DNA of 64,000 bases. It comes from an uncultured Prevotellaceae bacterium (GTDB lineage: Bacteria > Bacteroidota > Bacteroidia > Bacteroidales > Bacteroidaceae). The stretch is from NCBI GenBank assembly GCA_902776935.1, contig CACYRS010000011.1, positions 58,332-122,331 on the forward strand, read 5' to 3'. This document shows positions 9,751 through 18,335 of the stretch, piece after piece. The first letter of the stretch is position 1, and each line of letters begins with the position of its first letter. The position numbers and the translations under genes are program-made. The notes below the pieces were generated by a model that made no database searches, was not told where the DNA came from, and worked only from the letters and a program-made list of their open reading frames with translations.

Positions 9751-10650
9751 ATGAAGAAAATCAGAGCAGCCGTCGTAGGTTACGGCAACATCGGAAAGTA
9801 TGCACTCGAGGCTCTTGAGACAGCTCCCGACTTTGAGGTAGCAGGTATTGTAAGACGTAATGGTGCGGAGAACAAGCCTGCAGAACTTGCAGCGTATGAA
9901 GTGGTAAGGGACATCCGTGAACTGAAGGATGTTGACGTGGCCATCCTAGCTACTCCCACACGTAGTTGTGAAGAATACGCCAACCAAATACTGCCTTTGG
10001 GCATCAACACTGTCGATTCTTTCGATATCCACACCAATATCCGTGGCTATCGTGAGCGTCTGATGAAGCTTAATCAGGAAACAAATACCGTAAGTGTCAT
10101 TGCTGCAGGATGGGATCCGGGTTCCGACTCTATCGTCCGCACACTGATGCAGAGTCTTGCTCCAAAGGGTCTCTCATACACCAACTTCGGCCCAGGAATG
10201 TCAATGGGTCATAGCGTGTGTGTACGTTCTAAAAAGGGTGTTAAGAATGCACTCTCAATGACCATCCCCCTTGGTGAGGGCATCCATCGCCGTATGGTTT
10301 ACGTAGAACTCGAGGAGGGTGCAAAACTTGAGGATGTGACAAAGGATATCAAGGCCGACCCTTATTTCGCCAGCGACGAGACTCATGTATTCCAGGTAGA
10401 GAGCGTAGACGATGTCCGTGATATGGGTCATGGTGTAAACCTCGTTCGCAAGGGTGTAAGCGGAAAAACTCAGAACCAGCGCTTAGAGTTCAATATGAGT
10501 ATCAACAACCCTGCCCTCACAGGTCAGGTGCTTGTCAATGTAGCTCGCGCCTCTATGCGTCTGCAGCCAGGATGCTACACAATGGTTGAGATACCTGTTA
10601 TCGACATGCTCCCCGGCGATCGCGCAGATCTCATCGAACATCTCGTATAA
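9751..10650 (+). CDS. ddh: meso-diaminopimelate D-dehydrogenase
   Basis: NADPH-dependent enzyme of 299 residues that converts tetrahydrodipicolinate directly to meso-diaminopimelate for lysine and peptidoglycan synthesis, bypassing the succinylase or acetylase routes. The N-terminal Rossmann fold shows AAVVGYGNIGKYALEAL (residues 5-21). Family motifs follow: DVAILATPTRS, VDSFDIHTNI, SVIAAGWDPGSDS (substrate loop), TNFGPGMSMGHSV and LEFNMSINNPALTGQVLV. Length and order of motifs match Ddh from Bacteroidetes and Corynebacterium, and nothing is missing. The gene stands alone: its terminator lies 18 bp after the stop and also carries the promoter of the next gene. Confidence 0.95.
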   Translation: MKKIRAAVVGYGNIGKYALEALETAPDFEVAGIVRRNGAENKPAELAAYEVVRDIRELKDVDVAILATPTRSCEEYANQILPLGINTVDSFDIHTNIRGYRERLMKLNQETNTVSVIAAGWDPGSDSIVRTLMQSLAPKGLSYTNFGPGMSMGHSVCVRSKKGVKNALSMTIPLGEGIHRRMVYVELEEGAKLEDVTKDIKADPYFASDETHVFQVESVDDVRDMGHGVNLVRKGVSGKTQNQRLEFNMSINNPALTGQVLVNVARASMRLQPGCYTMVEIPVIDMLPGDRADLIEHLV

Positions 10651-10667
10651 TCACCAGACATTTTGAA

Positions 10668-10703
10668 ATAAATCCCGAAATTCTTTGGAGTTTCGGGATT
10701 TAT
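10668..10703 (+). terminator. Intrinsic terminator after ddh, overlapping the next promoter
   Basis: The perfect 13-bp stem is ATAAATCCCGAAA (10668-10680) with TTTCGGGATTTAT (10691-10703) around a 10-nt loop. The loop contains the TTTG -33 element of the following gene. Confidence 0.8.
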
Positions 10704-10714
10704 TGTTATCTTTG
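10684..10714 (+). promoter_or_regulatory. Promoter of the TPR/SpoIIE gene, embedded in the ddh terminator
   Basis: TTTG at 10684-10687, 19 nt, then TATCTTTG at 10707-10714 fit the Bacteroidetes primary sigma consensus exactly. The -33 element sits in the loop of the ddh terminator hairpin. Predicted transcription start is about 10720, giving a leader of some 30 nt. Confidence 0.8.
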
Positions 10715-10748
10715 CAACAGAAATAACAATAAAACTTAAGCAAGAAGT

Positions 10749-12737
10749 ATGAAACAATCAAAAATCTGGATAGTCTTCATCGTGGCTGCGATGCTGATGA
10801 CAGCCTGTAGCAATGGCCCTACCAAGGAACAGAGTGAGAACGCAAAACGCGTGATAGAGATGGCCCACAAGCAGAGAGACTATGACAAGCTGTTGGCACT
10901 GGCCGACAGTCTGGAGAAGAACGGCAATCTATCGCATGCAGAGGCATACTACTGGAGAGGCTATGCCAGCGACAGACTTAAGATGTACCGCATGGCTGAA
11001 TTTTATTGGAAGACAGCACTAGAGGCCTGTGAGGAATCAACTACCCCCGAAGACTTGAAGATATACGCCATGACTGCCTCGCGAATGGCAAATCTGCTCA
11101 GTGTAAGAGGCAACTACGACGGAACACTGAAGATGGGTGTGCCTGCAGCAAATCGACTCGAGGAACTTAAGTGCGACACCACCAGCGACTACGTGAACCT
11201 GCTGATATATATCGGCTGCTGCCAGTCGGCTACCAATGGAGGAAGTGATGCCGAAGACGGTTTTAACCGCGCTTATCAGAAACATAAGGAAAACATCGAG
11301 AACAACCATACCGAGTCGGCATATAAAAACGCCATCGCAGGTCTGATAAACATAGCATACTTCTGTAACTACACCAAAGACTACCAGAAAGCAATGAAGT
11401 GGATAGGCCATTTCGGAGAGATGATCAACGAATATGAGCAGCGTCCCGATGCCGATAAGAAATACATCGACAAACAGATAGCACGATTTAATATCTACAA
11501 GGCTATCGCCCTTGAGGGACAAGGCAAGAAAGAAGAGGCCGCTGCTGCCTTTGAGGATTTCAAGGCTACTGAGTTCAGCAAAACACCAGAAGGAAAGATT
11601 CAGGGTAACGACTACCTGGCAGCTGCAGAGAGATGGGAAGAGGCAGTGGATAACTACCACAGCCTAAACGAGCTGCTCGACATTCAGGAGAAATCCATGA
11701 CACTTGACGATATCCACGACTTGCTATTGAAGAAGTACGAAGCCAACCTACAGGCTGGACGCAGAGACTCGGCAGCAAGGGTAAGCATGCAGGTGTGCGA
11801 CTCGCTTAACAATGCGTTGGCACTCGCAAAGAAACTCGATGCAGCTGAGCAGGCTACGATAGTAGAGAACGTGGAGAATGTTACGGAGCAGCATGCCATG
11901 GAAGCGAGAATGAAACAGATGTGGCTGTTTGGAGCACTCATACTATTGTTCCTGGGATTTGTGGTTTATGTCTACTATCAGAGACATGCCGACAGACAAC
12001 TTAAGAAAGACCACGAGAATCTCAAGAAAGAGTGCGCAAGACTGGAGGAGAACGTATCGTCTAAGGAACGCGAGCAGACGGAACTGCGACTGGCCCACAG
12101 CCTAAACAGCACTGCCAAGGCAGCAGAAGCCCATCTGCCACAGAATATCACCGCATATGCCCAGCTGACACCTACAAACACCTTCGGCACCAGTATCTGC
12201 GACTATCACACTATGGGTGACAAACTCTTCTTCTGCATCGGTGATGTGGCAGGCAACAGCGTTGAGTCTTCGATGGCAGCAGCAATAGCAAAGGCACAGT
12301 TCCGTACGGCATCGATGCTACAGACAGAGCCTCAGCAGATAGTAGAGGCCATCAGTGAGTCGAGAAACTGGAATGAGCCAATGACACTGTTCGTTGGAGT
12401 GATGGACATGACATCGAGGATGCTGAAATTCTACAATGCAGGTCATGAAACTCCAGTGATGGTAGGTCAGGAGATAACCCGACTGGACGATGTGTCTGGC
12501 GAGATTGAGATGGCCAAGGGCACGATGATATACCTGTTTAATAAAGGTGTGCTCACAGCAGAGAATAAAGACCACAAGCAGTATGGCGAGAACAAGATGC
12601 TTGGCGCAGCACTTCAGGCGATGAAGACAGATGCAAGACCAGAACCGTTTGTGGTAAGTATCGAAGAGAACCTGAATAAGTTTATCGGTGATACCCAACA
12701 AGAGAATGATATAATGATGCTGGCGATAAAGTGTTAG
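10749..12737 (+). CDS. TPR protein with lipobox, membrane helix and SpoIIE-like phosphatase domain
   Basis: Protein of 662 residues. The N-terminal export signal ends in a lipobox-like LMTAC (Cys20). Residues about 25-380 are helical repeats of TPR type (AEAYYWRGYASDRLKMYRMAEFYWKTAL is cut here to its character: paired aromatic helices). One membrane helix follows (about 397-413, LFGALILLFLGFVVYVYY), then a charged coiled coil (about 415-455). The C-terminal PP2C/SpoIIE-like domain (about 460-662) has recognisable landmarks: CIGDVAGNSVESSM, YNAGHETPVM and a final ENDIMMLAI. The usual TDG metal-binding segment reads FNKGVLTAENKD, so one Asp ligand is replaced, and the first acidic cluster is weak. 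Catalysis is therefore doubtful. Expected topology is periplasmic repeats and a cytoplasmic phosphatase-like domain, by analogy with Bacteroidetes TPR-SpoIIE sensors. The partner anti-sigma or kinase system is not visible nearby. Confidence 0.75.
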   Translation: MKQSKIWIVFIVAAMLMTACSNGPTKEQSENAKRVIEMAHKQRDYDKLLALADSLEKNGNLSHAEAYYWRGYASDRLKMYRMAEFYWKTALEACEESTTPEDLKIYAMTASRMANLLSVRGNYDGTLKMGVPAANRLEELKCDTTSDYVNLLIYIGCCQSATNGGSDAEDGFNRAYQKHKENIENNHTESAYKNAIAGLINIAYFCNYTKDYQKAMKWIGHFGEMINEYEQRPDADKKYIDKQIARFNIYKAIALEGQGKKEEAAAAFEDFKATEFSKTPEGKIQGNDYLAAAERWEEAVDNYHSLNELLDIQEKSMTLDDIHDLLLKKYEANLQAGRRDSAARVSMQVCDSLNNALALAKKLDAAEQATIVENVENVTEQHAMEARMKQMWLFGALILLFLGFVVYVYYQRHADRQLKKDHENLKKECARLEENVSSKEREQTELRLAHSLNSTAKAAEAHLPQNITAYAQLTPTNTFGTSICDYHTMGDKLFFCIGDVAGNSVESSMAAAIAKAQFRTASMLQTEPQQIVEAISESRNWNEPMTLFVGVMDMTSRMLKFYNAGHETPVMVGQEITRLDDVSGEIEMAKGTMIYLFNKGVLTAENKDHKQYGENKMLGAALQAMKTDARPEPFVVSIEENLNKFIGDTQQENDIMMLAIKC

Positions 12738-12769
12738 ATTTCGAGCTGCATTGAATGAGACAGGAAAAG

Positions 12770-12799
12770 CGCTGCGGACTAAGACTCCGCAGCGTTTTT
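12770..12799 (+). terminator. Terminator between the TPR/SpoIIE gene and lpd
   Basis: A perfect 9-bp GC-rich stem, CGCTGCGGA (12770-12778) with TCCGCAGCG (12786-12794), is followed by TTTTT. The lpd stop codon (complement of 12779-12781) lies inside the 7-nt loop, so the hairpin probably serves both converging genes. Confidence 0.85.
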
Positions 12800-14005
12800 C
12801 AGTATCTCAGAGAGTGTGGGATGGATGTGAACCATATCCGCGAGTTCGTGGATGGTGGTATCCTTGCACATCAGAACACTGACCTCCTGGATGATGTCGG
12901 CAGCATGGGCACCATAGGCATGACAACCGAGGATCTTTCCGTCGGAAGGAGCCACGAAGAGTTTCAGAAGACCTTCGCTCTCGTTCATGGCAAGAGCCTT
13001 GCCATTGGCACGCCAGAAGGACTTCTTGCAGACAAAGTCGATGCCCTGAGCCTTGAGCTGATCCTCAGTAGGACCAACGCATGCTGCCTCGGGGGAGGTG
13101 AAGATGGCTGCCGGCATGATATCGAAACGGATACCATCGCTCTTGCCGAGGATATGATTGATAGCGCGGACGGCCTGCATCTCAGCGGCATGGGCAAGCA
13201 TCTGACGACCATTGACATCACCGATGGCATAGATGCCCTTAACGGTAGTCGCATAGTTTTCATCTACCGTGATACCCTTACGCTCATCGTATTCGAAGCC
13301 GGCATTGGCAAAATCTGCCTGCACTCGAGGTTTGCGACCTGTAGCTATGAGGATAATGTCGGCATCGATATCAGCGATATTCTCAACGGCGGTCTTCATC
13401 TTGAAGGTGATGCCACGCTTCTCAAGGTACTTACGCAGGCGCTTGGCGATGTCGCTGTCGAGGGCAGGGAGACATTCCTTCAGGAACTCGATAACGGTAA
13501 CCTCAGAGCCAAAGCGACTGAAGACAGAGGCAAACTCCATGCCGATGACACCTGCACCGATGATGCAGAGGCGCTTGGGGAGAGTGTCGAGATTCAGCAA
13601 GCCTGTGGAGTCGACAACGCGAGGGTCATCGAGGCCGGAAACAGGGATCTGCTTGGTCTCAGAACCTGTGGCGATGATGATGTTCTTGGCGGTATAGTCG
13701 CCCACCGTATTGGCATCGACAAAGACACCTTTCTCTCTAACCAATGTGATGTTAGGATGAGAGAGGATGCCCTCAACGCCTGCACGGAGCTGGGGAACGA
13801 CTTGCGCCATGCGCTCACGAGCCTCAGCGAAGGTGGATGAATGGACGTAGGTCTTCGTAGGGATACAACCGACGTTGAGACATGTGCCTCCGACGTTGTC
13901 GCCCTCGAAGATTACGACCTTCAGTCCTTGCTTGGCGGCATATTCAGCGGCGCGGTAACCTCCAGGCCCCGCACCGATTATTATCAGATCAGTTTTTTCA
14001 GACAT
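12779..14005 (-). CDS. lpdA: Dihydrolipoyl dehydrogenase (compact), L-protein of glycine cleavage
   Basis: Flavoprotein that reoxidises the dihydrolipoyl arm of GcvH with NAD. FAD site is DLIIIGAGPGGYRAAEYA at the N-terminus. The redox-active disulfide is in GGTCLNVGCIPTK (about residues 39-51), the NAD site is CIIGAGVIGMEFASVF, and the second FAD segment is YAIGDVNG. The C-terminal active-site pair is in HIHPTLSE. At 408 residues it is about 50-60 shorter than common Lpd proteins. The missing part is mainly between the disulfide helix and the NAD domain, while every catalytic motif is present, so it looks like a compact variant rather than a broken gene. It is the last gene of the leftward gcv operon, which makes it the likely dedicated L-protein. 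Confidence 0.93.
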   Translation of the reverse strand: MSEKTDLIIIGAGPGGYRAAEYAAKQGLKVVIFEGDNVGGTCLNVGCIPTKTYVHSSTFAEARERMAQVVPQLRAGVEGILSHPNITLVREKGVFVDANTVGDYTAKNIIIATGSETKQIPVSGLDDPRVVDSTGLLNLDTLPKRLCIIGAGVIGMEFASVFSRFGSEVTVIEFLKECLPALDSDIAKRLRKYLEKRGITFKMKTAVENIADIDADIILIATGRKPRVQADFANAGFEYDERKGITVDENYATTVKGIYAIGDVNGRQMLAHAAEMQAVRAINHILGKSDGIRFDIMPAAIFTSPEAACVGPTEDQLKAQGIDFVCKKSFWRANGKALAMNESEGLLKLFVAPSDGKILGCHAYGAHAADIIQEVSVLMCKDTTIHELADMVHIHPTLSEILKNAAES

Positions 14006-14055
14006 AAGAACAGAGATAAAGACATAGTAACATATTAACAGATAATAGTAAAATA

Positions 14056-15462
14056 TTACTCTGTCTTCATTTGTTTGAAGGTGACTACAGGATGCTTGGC
14101 GGCGAGGACATCATCGACACGTTCGATAGGAGTATCGTGAGGTGCTGTCTTTACCAGGTCTGGATCATTCTTCGCCTCCTCGGCAATCTTACGCATCACA
14201 GCGATGAAGCCATCGAGAGTCTCTTTCGACTCGTTCTCGGTAGGCTCAATCATCAGACTCTCGTGGAAGAGCAGAGGGAAGTAGATGGTCGGAGCATGAT
14301 AGCCGTAATCCAACAGGCGCTTTGCCACATCCATCGTGGTGACACCAGTAGACTTATCCTTCAAACCGTCGAACACGAACTCATGACAACATACGGTGTC
14401 GATAGGCAGTTCATAGACATCCTTCAACGACTCTTTGATATAGTTGGCATTGAGAGTGGCCAGAGGACCCACCAGCTTCACGTTCTCACGACCCAACGAG
14501 AGGATATAAGCATAGGCACGCATCATCACTCCGAAATTGCCCTGATAAGGCGACACGAATGGGAAGAACTCCTGCAGTCCCTCACGCACACCAACAGGAC
14601 CCGCACCAGGACCACCACCTCCGTGAGGAGTAGAGAAGGTCTTGTGGAGGTTGATATGCATCACATCGAAGCCCATGTCGCCTGGACGACAAGCACCAAG
14701 CATGGGATTCAGATTAGCACCATCGTAATACATCAGAGCTCCTGCATCGTGGATAAGCTTTGCGATGGCAGGAATCTGAGTCTCAAAGAGACCAAGGGTA
14801 TTAGGATTGGTCATCATCATCGCAGAGATGTTAGGCCCTTCGAGAAAAACAAGACGTTCCAGATCGGCGAGATCGACCTGACCATCAGCGCGCGATTTCA
14901 CCTCGATTATTTCGAGGCCGCAGACAGCTGCAGAGGCTGGATTGGTGCCGTGGGCGCTGTCAGGCACAATGACTTTCTTACGAGCCATATCGCCACGGGA
15001 ACGATGATAGTTATCGATAACCATCAGTCCTGTAAGCTCGCCATGAGCACCAGCGTACGGCTTAAATGTAAAGTGAGCCAGACCTGTAAGGGCACAGAGC
15101 GACTTCTCGAGCATGATAACCAGAGCACGGGCACCAACGACAGTCTGTTCAGGCTGCAACGGATGCAGGTTCTGGAACTGAGGCAGAGCGGCCATCTCCT
15201 CATTGATCCTGGGATTATATTTCATCGTACATGATCCCAATGGATAGAAGCCGGTATCCACACCGAAGTTATTATTCGAGAGGTTGGTATAGTGGCGCAC
15301 CACTGTCAGTTCATCACACTCGGGCAATGCGGCATCCTCTGCACGACGCATAGATGCAGGCACCTCATATTTATCACCAAAGTTATTCCTTGGCAGGCTA
15401 TAACCTTTGCGACCCTCCTTGGAGAGTTCGAAAATCAGGTTTCCATAAAGTCGATTATTCAT
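14056..15462 (-). CDS. gcvPB: Glycine dehydrogenase (decarboxylating) subunit 2
   Basis: C-terminal half of the split P-protein (468 aa). With GcvPA it decarboxylates glycine and passes the aminomethyl group to lipoylated GcvH. The PLP lysine is in VMHINLHKTFSTPHGGGGPG; the Gly-rich run after it is a hallmark of P-protein. Other marks are PLGSCTMKYNPRINEEMA near the N-terminus, FKPYAGAHGELTGLM, PDSAHGTNPASA and the C-terminal TIYFPLLFHESLMIEPTE. Its start codon overlaps the end of gcvPA by 4 bp, so the two halves are translationally coupled, as fits an obligate 1:1 complex. A 50-bp spacer separates it from lpd downstream. Confidence 0.96.
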   Translation of the reverse strand: MNNRLYGNLIFELSKEGRKGYSLPRNNFGDKYEVPASMRRAEDAALPECDELTVVRHYTNLSNNNFGVDTGFYPLGSCTMKYNPRINEEMAALPQFQNLHPLQPEQTVVGARALVIMLEKSLCALTGLAHFTFKPYAGAHGELTGLMVIDNYHRSRGDMARKKVIVPDSAHGTNPASAAVCGLEIIEVKSRADGQVDLADLERLVFLEGPNISAMMMTNPNTLGLFETQIPAIAKLIHDAGALMYYDGANLNPMLGACRPGDMGFDVMHINLHKTFSTPHGGGGPGAGPVGVREGLQEFFPFVSPYQGNFGVMMRAYAYILSLGRENVKLVGPLATLNANYIKESLKDVYELPIDTVCCHEFVFDGLKDKSTGVTTMDVAKRLLDYGYHAPTIYFPLLFHESLMIEPTENESKETLDGFIAVMRKIAEEAKNDPDLVKTAPHDTPIERVDDVLAAKHPVVTFKQMKTE

Positions 15463-16760
15463 AGGGCTGCAATCTTTACGAGGTTATCAATTTCTTCCTT
15501 AGTACGTTTCTCTGTGACAGCGAAGATGAATCCATCCTGGCAACGGACACCACCAAGGATGCCAGCCTCGATGAAACGCTGATAGAGAGTATCGGCATCG
15601 CCATCGTACTTAACATAGAACTCATTGAAGAAAGGCTTGTCGTAAACCAAAGAGAAACGCCCCGTCTTCAGCAGTTCATCGCAGAGGTAATGAGCACCAG
15701 CGTAAGAGAGTTCGGCAGCCTCCTTAAGTCCCTGTCTGCCCATAAGAGAGCAATACATCGTAACGAAGAGTGCCATCAGGCTCTGGTTTGAGCAGATATT
15801 TGACGTGGCCTTCTGACGACGGATATGCTGTTCACGAGCCTGGAGAGTGAGCACAAAGGCACGCTGATCGCGATTATCTTTAGTCATACCCACGATACGT
15901 CCAGGCATCTTTCTTATCAGCTTCTCCGTGCAACACATGTAGCCCACGTAAGGGCCACCGAAGAGCATAGGTATACCCAGGCTCTGGCCATCGCCCACTG
16001 CGATATCACCCCCCCACTCGCCTGGTGTCTTCAGCACGGCAAGGTCGGAGGCAACAGAGTCGATGATGAAGAGGGCCTTGTTCTCATGACACGCATCAGC
16101 AAAACCGGTGAAGTCCTCAACGATACCAAAGACATTTGGTTGCTGAACCATCACACCGGCAACACCTTCAAAATTGGCGGCTGACAGATCGGTCACGCCA
16201 TCTTTCAAAGGAAGTGTTTCCAACTCTATTCCCTGATGCAGAGCGTAAGTGTCGAGCACCTCACGTGTCTTTGGATTAAGGCCGGCAGAGACAAGAACCT
16301 TATTCTGTTTCTTACCAGCAGCCACAGCCATCATCATAGCCTCAGCAGCAGCTGTAGTTCCATCGTACATCGAGGCGTTGGAGATGTCCATACCTGTGAG
16401 TTCGGCCATCATGCTCTGATACTCGAAGATATAATGGAGCGTGCCCTGAGAGATCTCTGCCTGATACGGGGTGTAGGAGGTAAGGAACTCGGAACGTTGC
16501 AACAGACTCGGAATCACAGAGGGGGTGTAATGATCATATACGCCCATGCCTGCGAAACAGGTGAGTTGCTTGTTTTCTGAGCCAAGCTTCTCGAAGAGCT
16601 GTCGCACCTCCAGTTCACACATCGACATGGGGAGGTCGTAGTCGCCCTTGAAACGGATGCTGTCTGGTATCTGGGCATAGAGGCCATCGAGGTCTTTCAC
16701 CCCAGCCTTTGCCAGCATAGCCTGCAGATCATCCTCTGTATGAGGAAAGTACTTGTACAT
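15459..16760 (-). CDS. gcvPA: Glycine dehydrogenase (decarboxylating) subunit 1
   Basis: N-terminal half of the split P-protein (433 aa; the family is about 440). It begins MYKYFPHTEDDLQAMLAKAG. Family segments are FAGMGVYDHYTPSVIPSLL, TSYTPYQAEISQGTLHYIFE, NASMYDGTTAAAEAMMMA, and CSNQSLMALFVTMYCSLMG in the C-terminal part. This half does not carry the PLP lysine; it shapes the active site with GcvPB. The upstream spacer to gcvH is a GTAA/GTCAAAT repeat. The split architecture is the rule in Bacteroidetes, Firmicutes and archaea, in contrast to the fused enteric gcvP. Confidence 0.96.
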   Translation of the reverse strand: MYKYFPHTEDDLQAMLAKAGVKDLDGLYAQIPDSIRFKGDYDLPMSMCELEVRQLFEKLGSENKQLTCFAGMGVYDHYTPSVIPSLLQRSEFLTSYTPYQAEISQGTLHYIFEYQSMMAELTGMDISNASMYDGTTAAAEAMMMAVAAGKKQNKVLVSAGLNPKTREVLDTYALHQGIELETLPLKDGVTDLSAANFEGVAGVMVQQPNVFGIVEDFTGFADACHENKALFIIDSVASDLAVLKTPGEWGGDIAVGDGQSLGIPMLFGGPYVGYMCCTEKLIRKMPGRIVGMTKDNRDQRAFVLTLQAREQHIRRQKATSNICSNQSLMALFVTMYCSLMGRQGLKEAAELSYAGAHYLCDELLKTGRFSLVYDKPFFNEFYVKYDGDADTLYQRFIEAGILGGVRCQDGFIFAVTEKRTKEEIDNLVKIAAL

Positions 16761-16787
16761 TTGACAATTTGACTATTTACTATTTGA
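16761..16787 (-). repeat. 7-8-nt tandem repeat filling the gcvH-gcvPA spacer
   Basis: In the gene direction, starting within the gcvH stop codon, the spacer reads as units AGTCAAAT, AGTAAAT, AGTCAAAT, TGTCAAAT and runs into the gcvPA ATG. The GT dinucleotides are 8, 7 and 8 nt apart. It resembles the spacer at 39303-39336. Confidence 0.65.
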
Positions 16788-17168
16788 CTATTTTTCGCAG
16801 AAGGCGGCGTAGGCAGTAGCGTCCATGAGGTTGTCGAGATCAGCCTTGTCAGAGAGTTCCACCTTGATGATCCAGTTCTCGAAAGCATCCTGATTGATGA
16901 GCTCGGGCTGGTCATCGAGAGCCTCGTTAACCTCAACGACAGTACCGCTGACAGGAGAGATAAGATCAGAAGCAGCCTTTGTGCTCTCAACGGCACCAAA
17001 CTCCTCACCTGCCTCTACTTCGTCATCCACATCGGGCATGTCGACATAAACCACTGTGCCAAGGGCATCCTGTGCATAGTCTGTGATACCAACGAAACCA
17101 AAATCACCTTCTACTCTTACAAATTCGTGTGACTCTGAGTAGTAGAGTCCTTCAATTACTTTTGCCAT
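16788..17168 (-). CDS. gcvH: Glycine cleavage system H protein
   Basis: Lipoyl carrier protein (126 aa, full length) that shuttles the aminomethyl intermediate between P-, T- and L-proteins. The lipoylated lysine is Lys64 in GAVESTKAASDLISPVSG, flanked as usual by the Glu and Ser/Thr that guide lipoate attachment. The N-terminal YYSESHEFVRVEG and the GITDYAQDALGTVVYVDMPDVD strand are standard. It lies between gcvT (33-bp spacer) and gcvPA (27-bp repeat spacer), in the same operon as the lipoate ligase that presumably modifies it. Confidence 0.97.
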   Translation of the reverse strand: MAKVIEGLYYSESHEFVRVEGDFGFVGITDYAQDALGTVVYVDMPDVDDEVEAGEEFGAVESTKAASDLISPVSGTVVEVNEALDDQPELINQDAFENWIIKVELSDKADLDNLMDATAYAAFCEK

Positions 17169-17201
17169 AGTTCTTAATTATTCTTATTATTTCTTTCTAT
17201 T

Positions 17202-18335
17202 CTATTTTTTATAGCTCTTGTTATAGAACTGTTTCTTGACGACTTTGCCTGGAAATACCTTCTTTCGAATCTGAATCTGAAGGTCGGTATCGAGTTTAGC
17301 GTATGCGGTATCCACGAGAGCCATGCAGACGCTCTTGTCGGTAGAGAGGGTGCGATAACCTGTTGTAACCTCACCGATTACCTCGTCAGCCATATTGAGA
17401 ACAGGGTATCCATGACGAGGAATAGCCTTGTCTGCCAGTTCGATGCCTACAATCTTCTTCGCAGGGCCCTCCGCCTTCTGTTTTGCGAGAGCCTCCTTAC
17501 CGATGAATTCCTCCTTGTCGAGTTTTACGAACATGCCCAAGCCTGCCATGATAGGAGTGATATCCTCTGAGAGCTCATCGCCATAGAGAGGCAGTCCCAC
17601 CTCGAAGCGCAGGGTATCACGACATCCTAAGCCACAAGCCTGTACTCCAGCTGCAATCAACTTGTCCCAGCATTCACGGATATAGTCGTGAGAGGCATAG
17701 ATCTCGAATCCATCCTCACCAGTATAGCCTGTACGGGAGATGATGATTTCCAGAGGTGAGGAGGTGAGAGGTAAGAGAATTGTCTTACAGGTGTAAAAGA
17801 CCATTTCTTTGCAAGGGAGTCCTAATACCGTCTCCACGATATGCTCAGACTCAGGACCCTGAATGGCTATCTGACCATAGAAGTCACTACGGTTCTGAAG
17901 GTCGATGTCGAAACCCTGGGCATTCTGCTTCATCCATGCCCAGTCCTTATCGATATTGGCGGCATTGATAACGAGGAAGAAGTCGTTCTCACCCATCTTA
18001 TACACCAACAGGTCGTCGACAGTTCCACCATTCTCGTAGCACATCATACCATAATAGATCTTACCCACAGGGGCACCAGCAATATCGTTGGTGAAGATAT
18101 GCTGAACATAACGCTCGGCATCCTTGCCCTTAACCGTTACCTCACCCATGTGAGAGACATCGAAGAGTCCCACTTTCTCGCGTACTGCCGTATGCTCAGG
18201 GGCGATGCCGGCACTCTGATAGAGCAATGGCATATCGAAACCTCCGAACGACACCATCGTTGCTCCCAAGGAGATGTGCTTGTCGTGCAAGCAGGTTACC
18301 TTGTCTTTCTTTTCAAGTTCTTGTTTTATTGCCAT
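17202..18335 (-). CDS. gcvT: Aminomethyltransferase, glycine cleavage T protein
   Basis: Transfers the one-carbon unit from GcvH to tetrahydrofolate, releasing ammonia (377 aa; usual length about 360). Motifs are LFDVSHMGEVTVKG, YGMMCYENGGTVDDLLVY (the folate-site Asp is in VDDLLVY), SRTGYTGEDGFEIY and CRDTLRFEVGLPLYG. The C-terminal barrel contains PRHGYPVL and GEVTTGYRTLS. The chosen start overlaps the 3' end of lplA by 10 bp. An internal start close to CLHDKHISLGATMVSF would shorten the N-terminus by about 10 residues and cannot be excluded. It is the second gene of the operon. Confidence 0.95.
   Translation of the reverse strand: MAIKQELEKKDKVTCLHDKHISLGATMVSFGGFDMPLLYQSAGIAPEHTAVREKVGLFDVSHMGEVTVKGKDAERYVQHIFTNDIAGAPVGKIYYGMMCYENGGTVDDLLVYKMGENDFFLVINAANIDKDWAWMKQNAQGFDIDLQNRSDFYGQIAIQGPESEHIVETVLGLPCKEMVFYTCKTILLPLTSSPLEIIISRTGYTGEDGFEIYASHDYIRECWDKLIAAGVQACGLGCRDTLRFEVGLPLYGDELSEDITPIMAGLGMFVKLDKEEFIGKEALAKQKAEGPAKKIVGIELADKAIPRHGYPVLNMADEVIGEVTTGYRTLSTDKSVCMALVDTAYAKLDTDLQIQIRKKVFPGKVVKKQFYNKSYKK

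Noticed and set aside
12755-13840. Open frame of 361 codons opposite lpd
   Set aside because: Shadow of lpd codon bias; it also begins in the terminator hairpin.
14071-15234. Long open frame (387 codons) on the plus strand opposite gcvPB
   Set aside because: It is antisense to a clear enzyme gene, its protein has no recognisable family features and is rich in His/Arg/Thr as expected from reading biased codons backwards.
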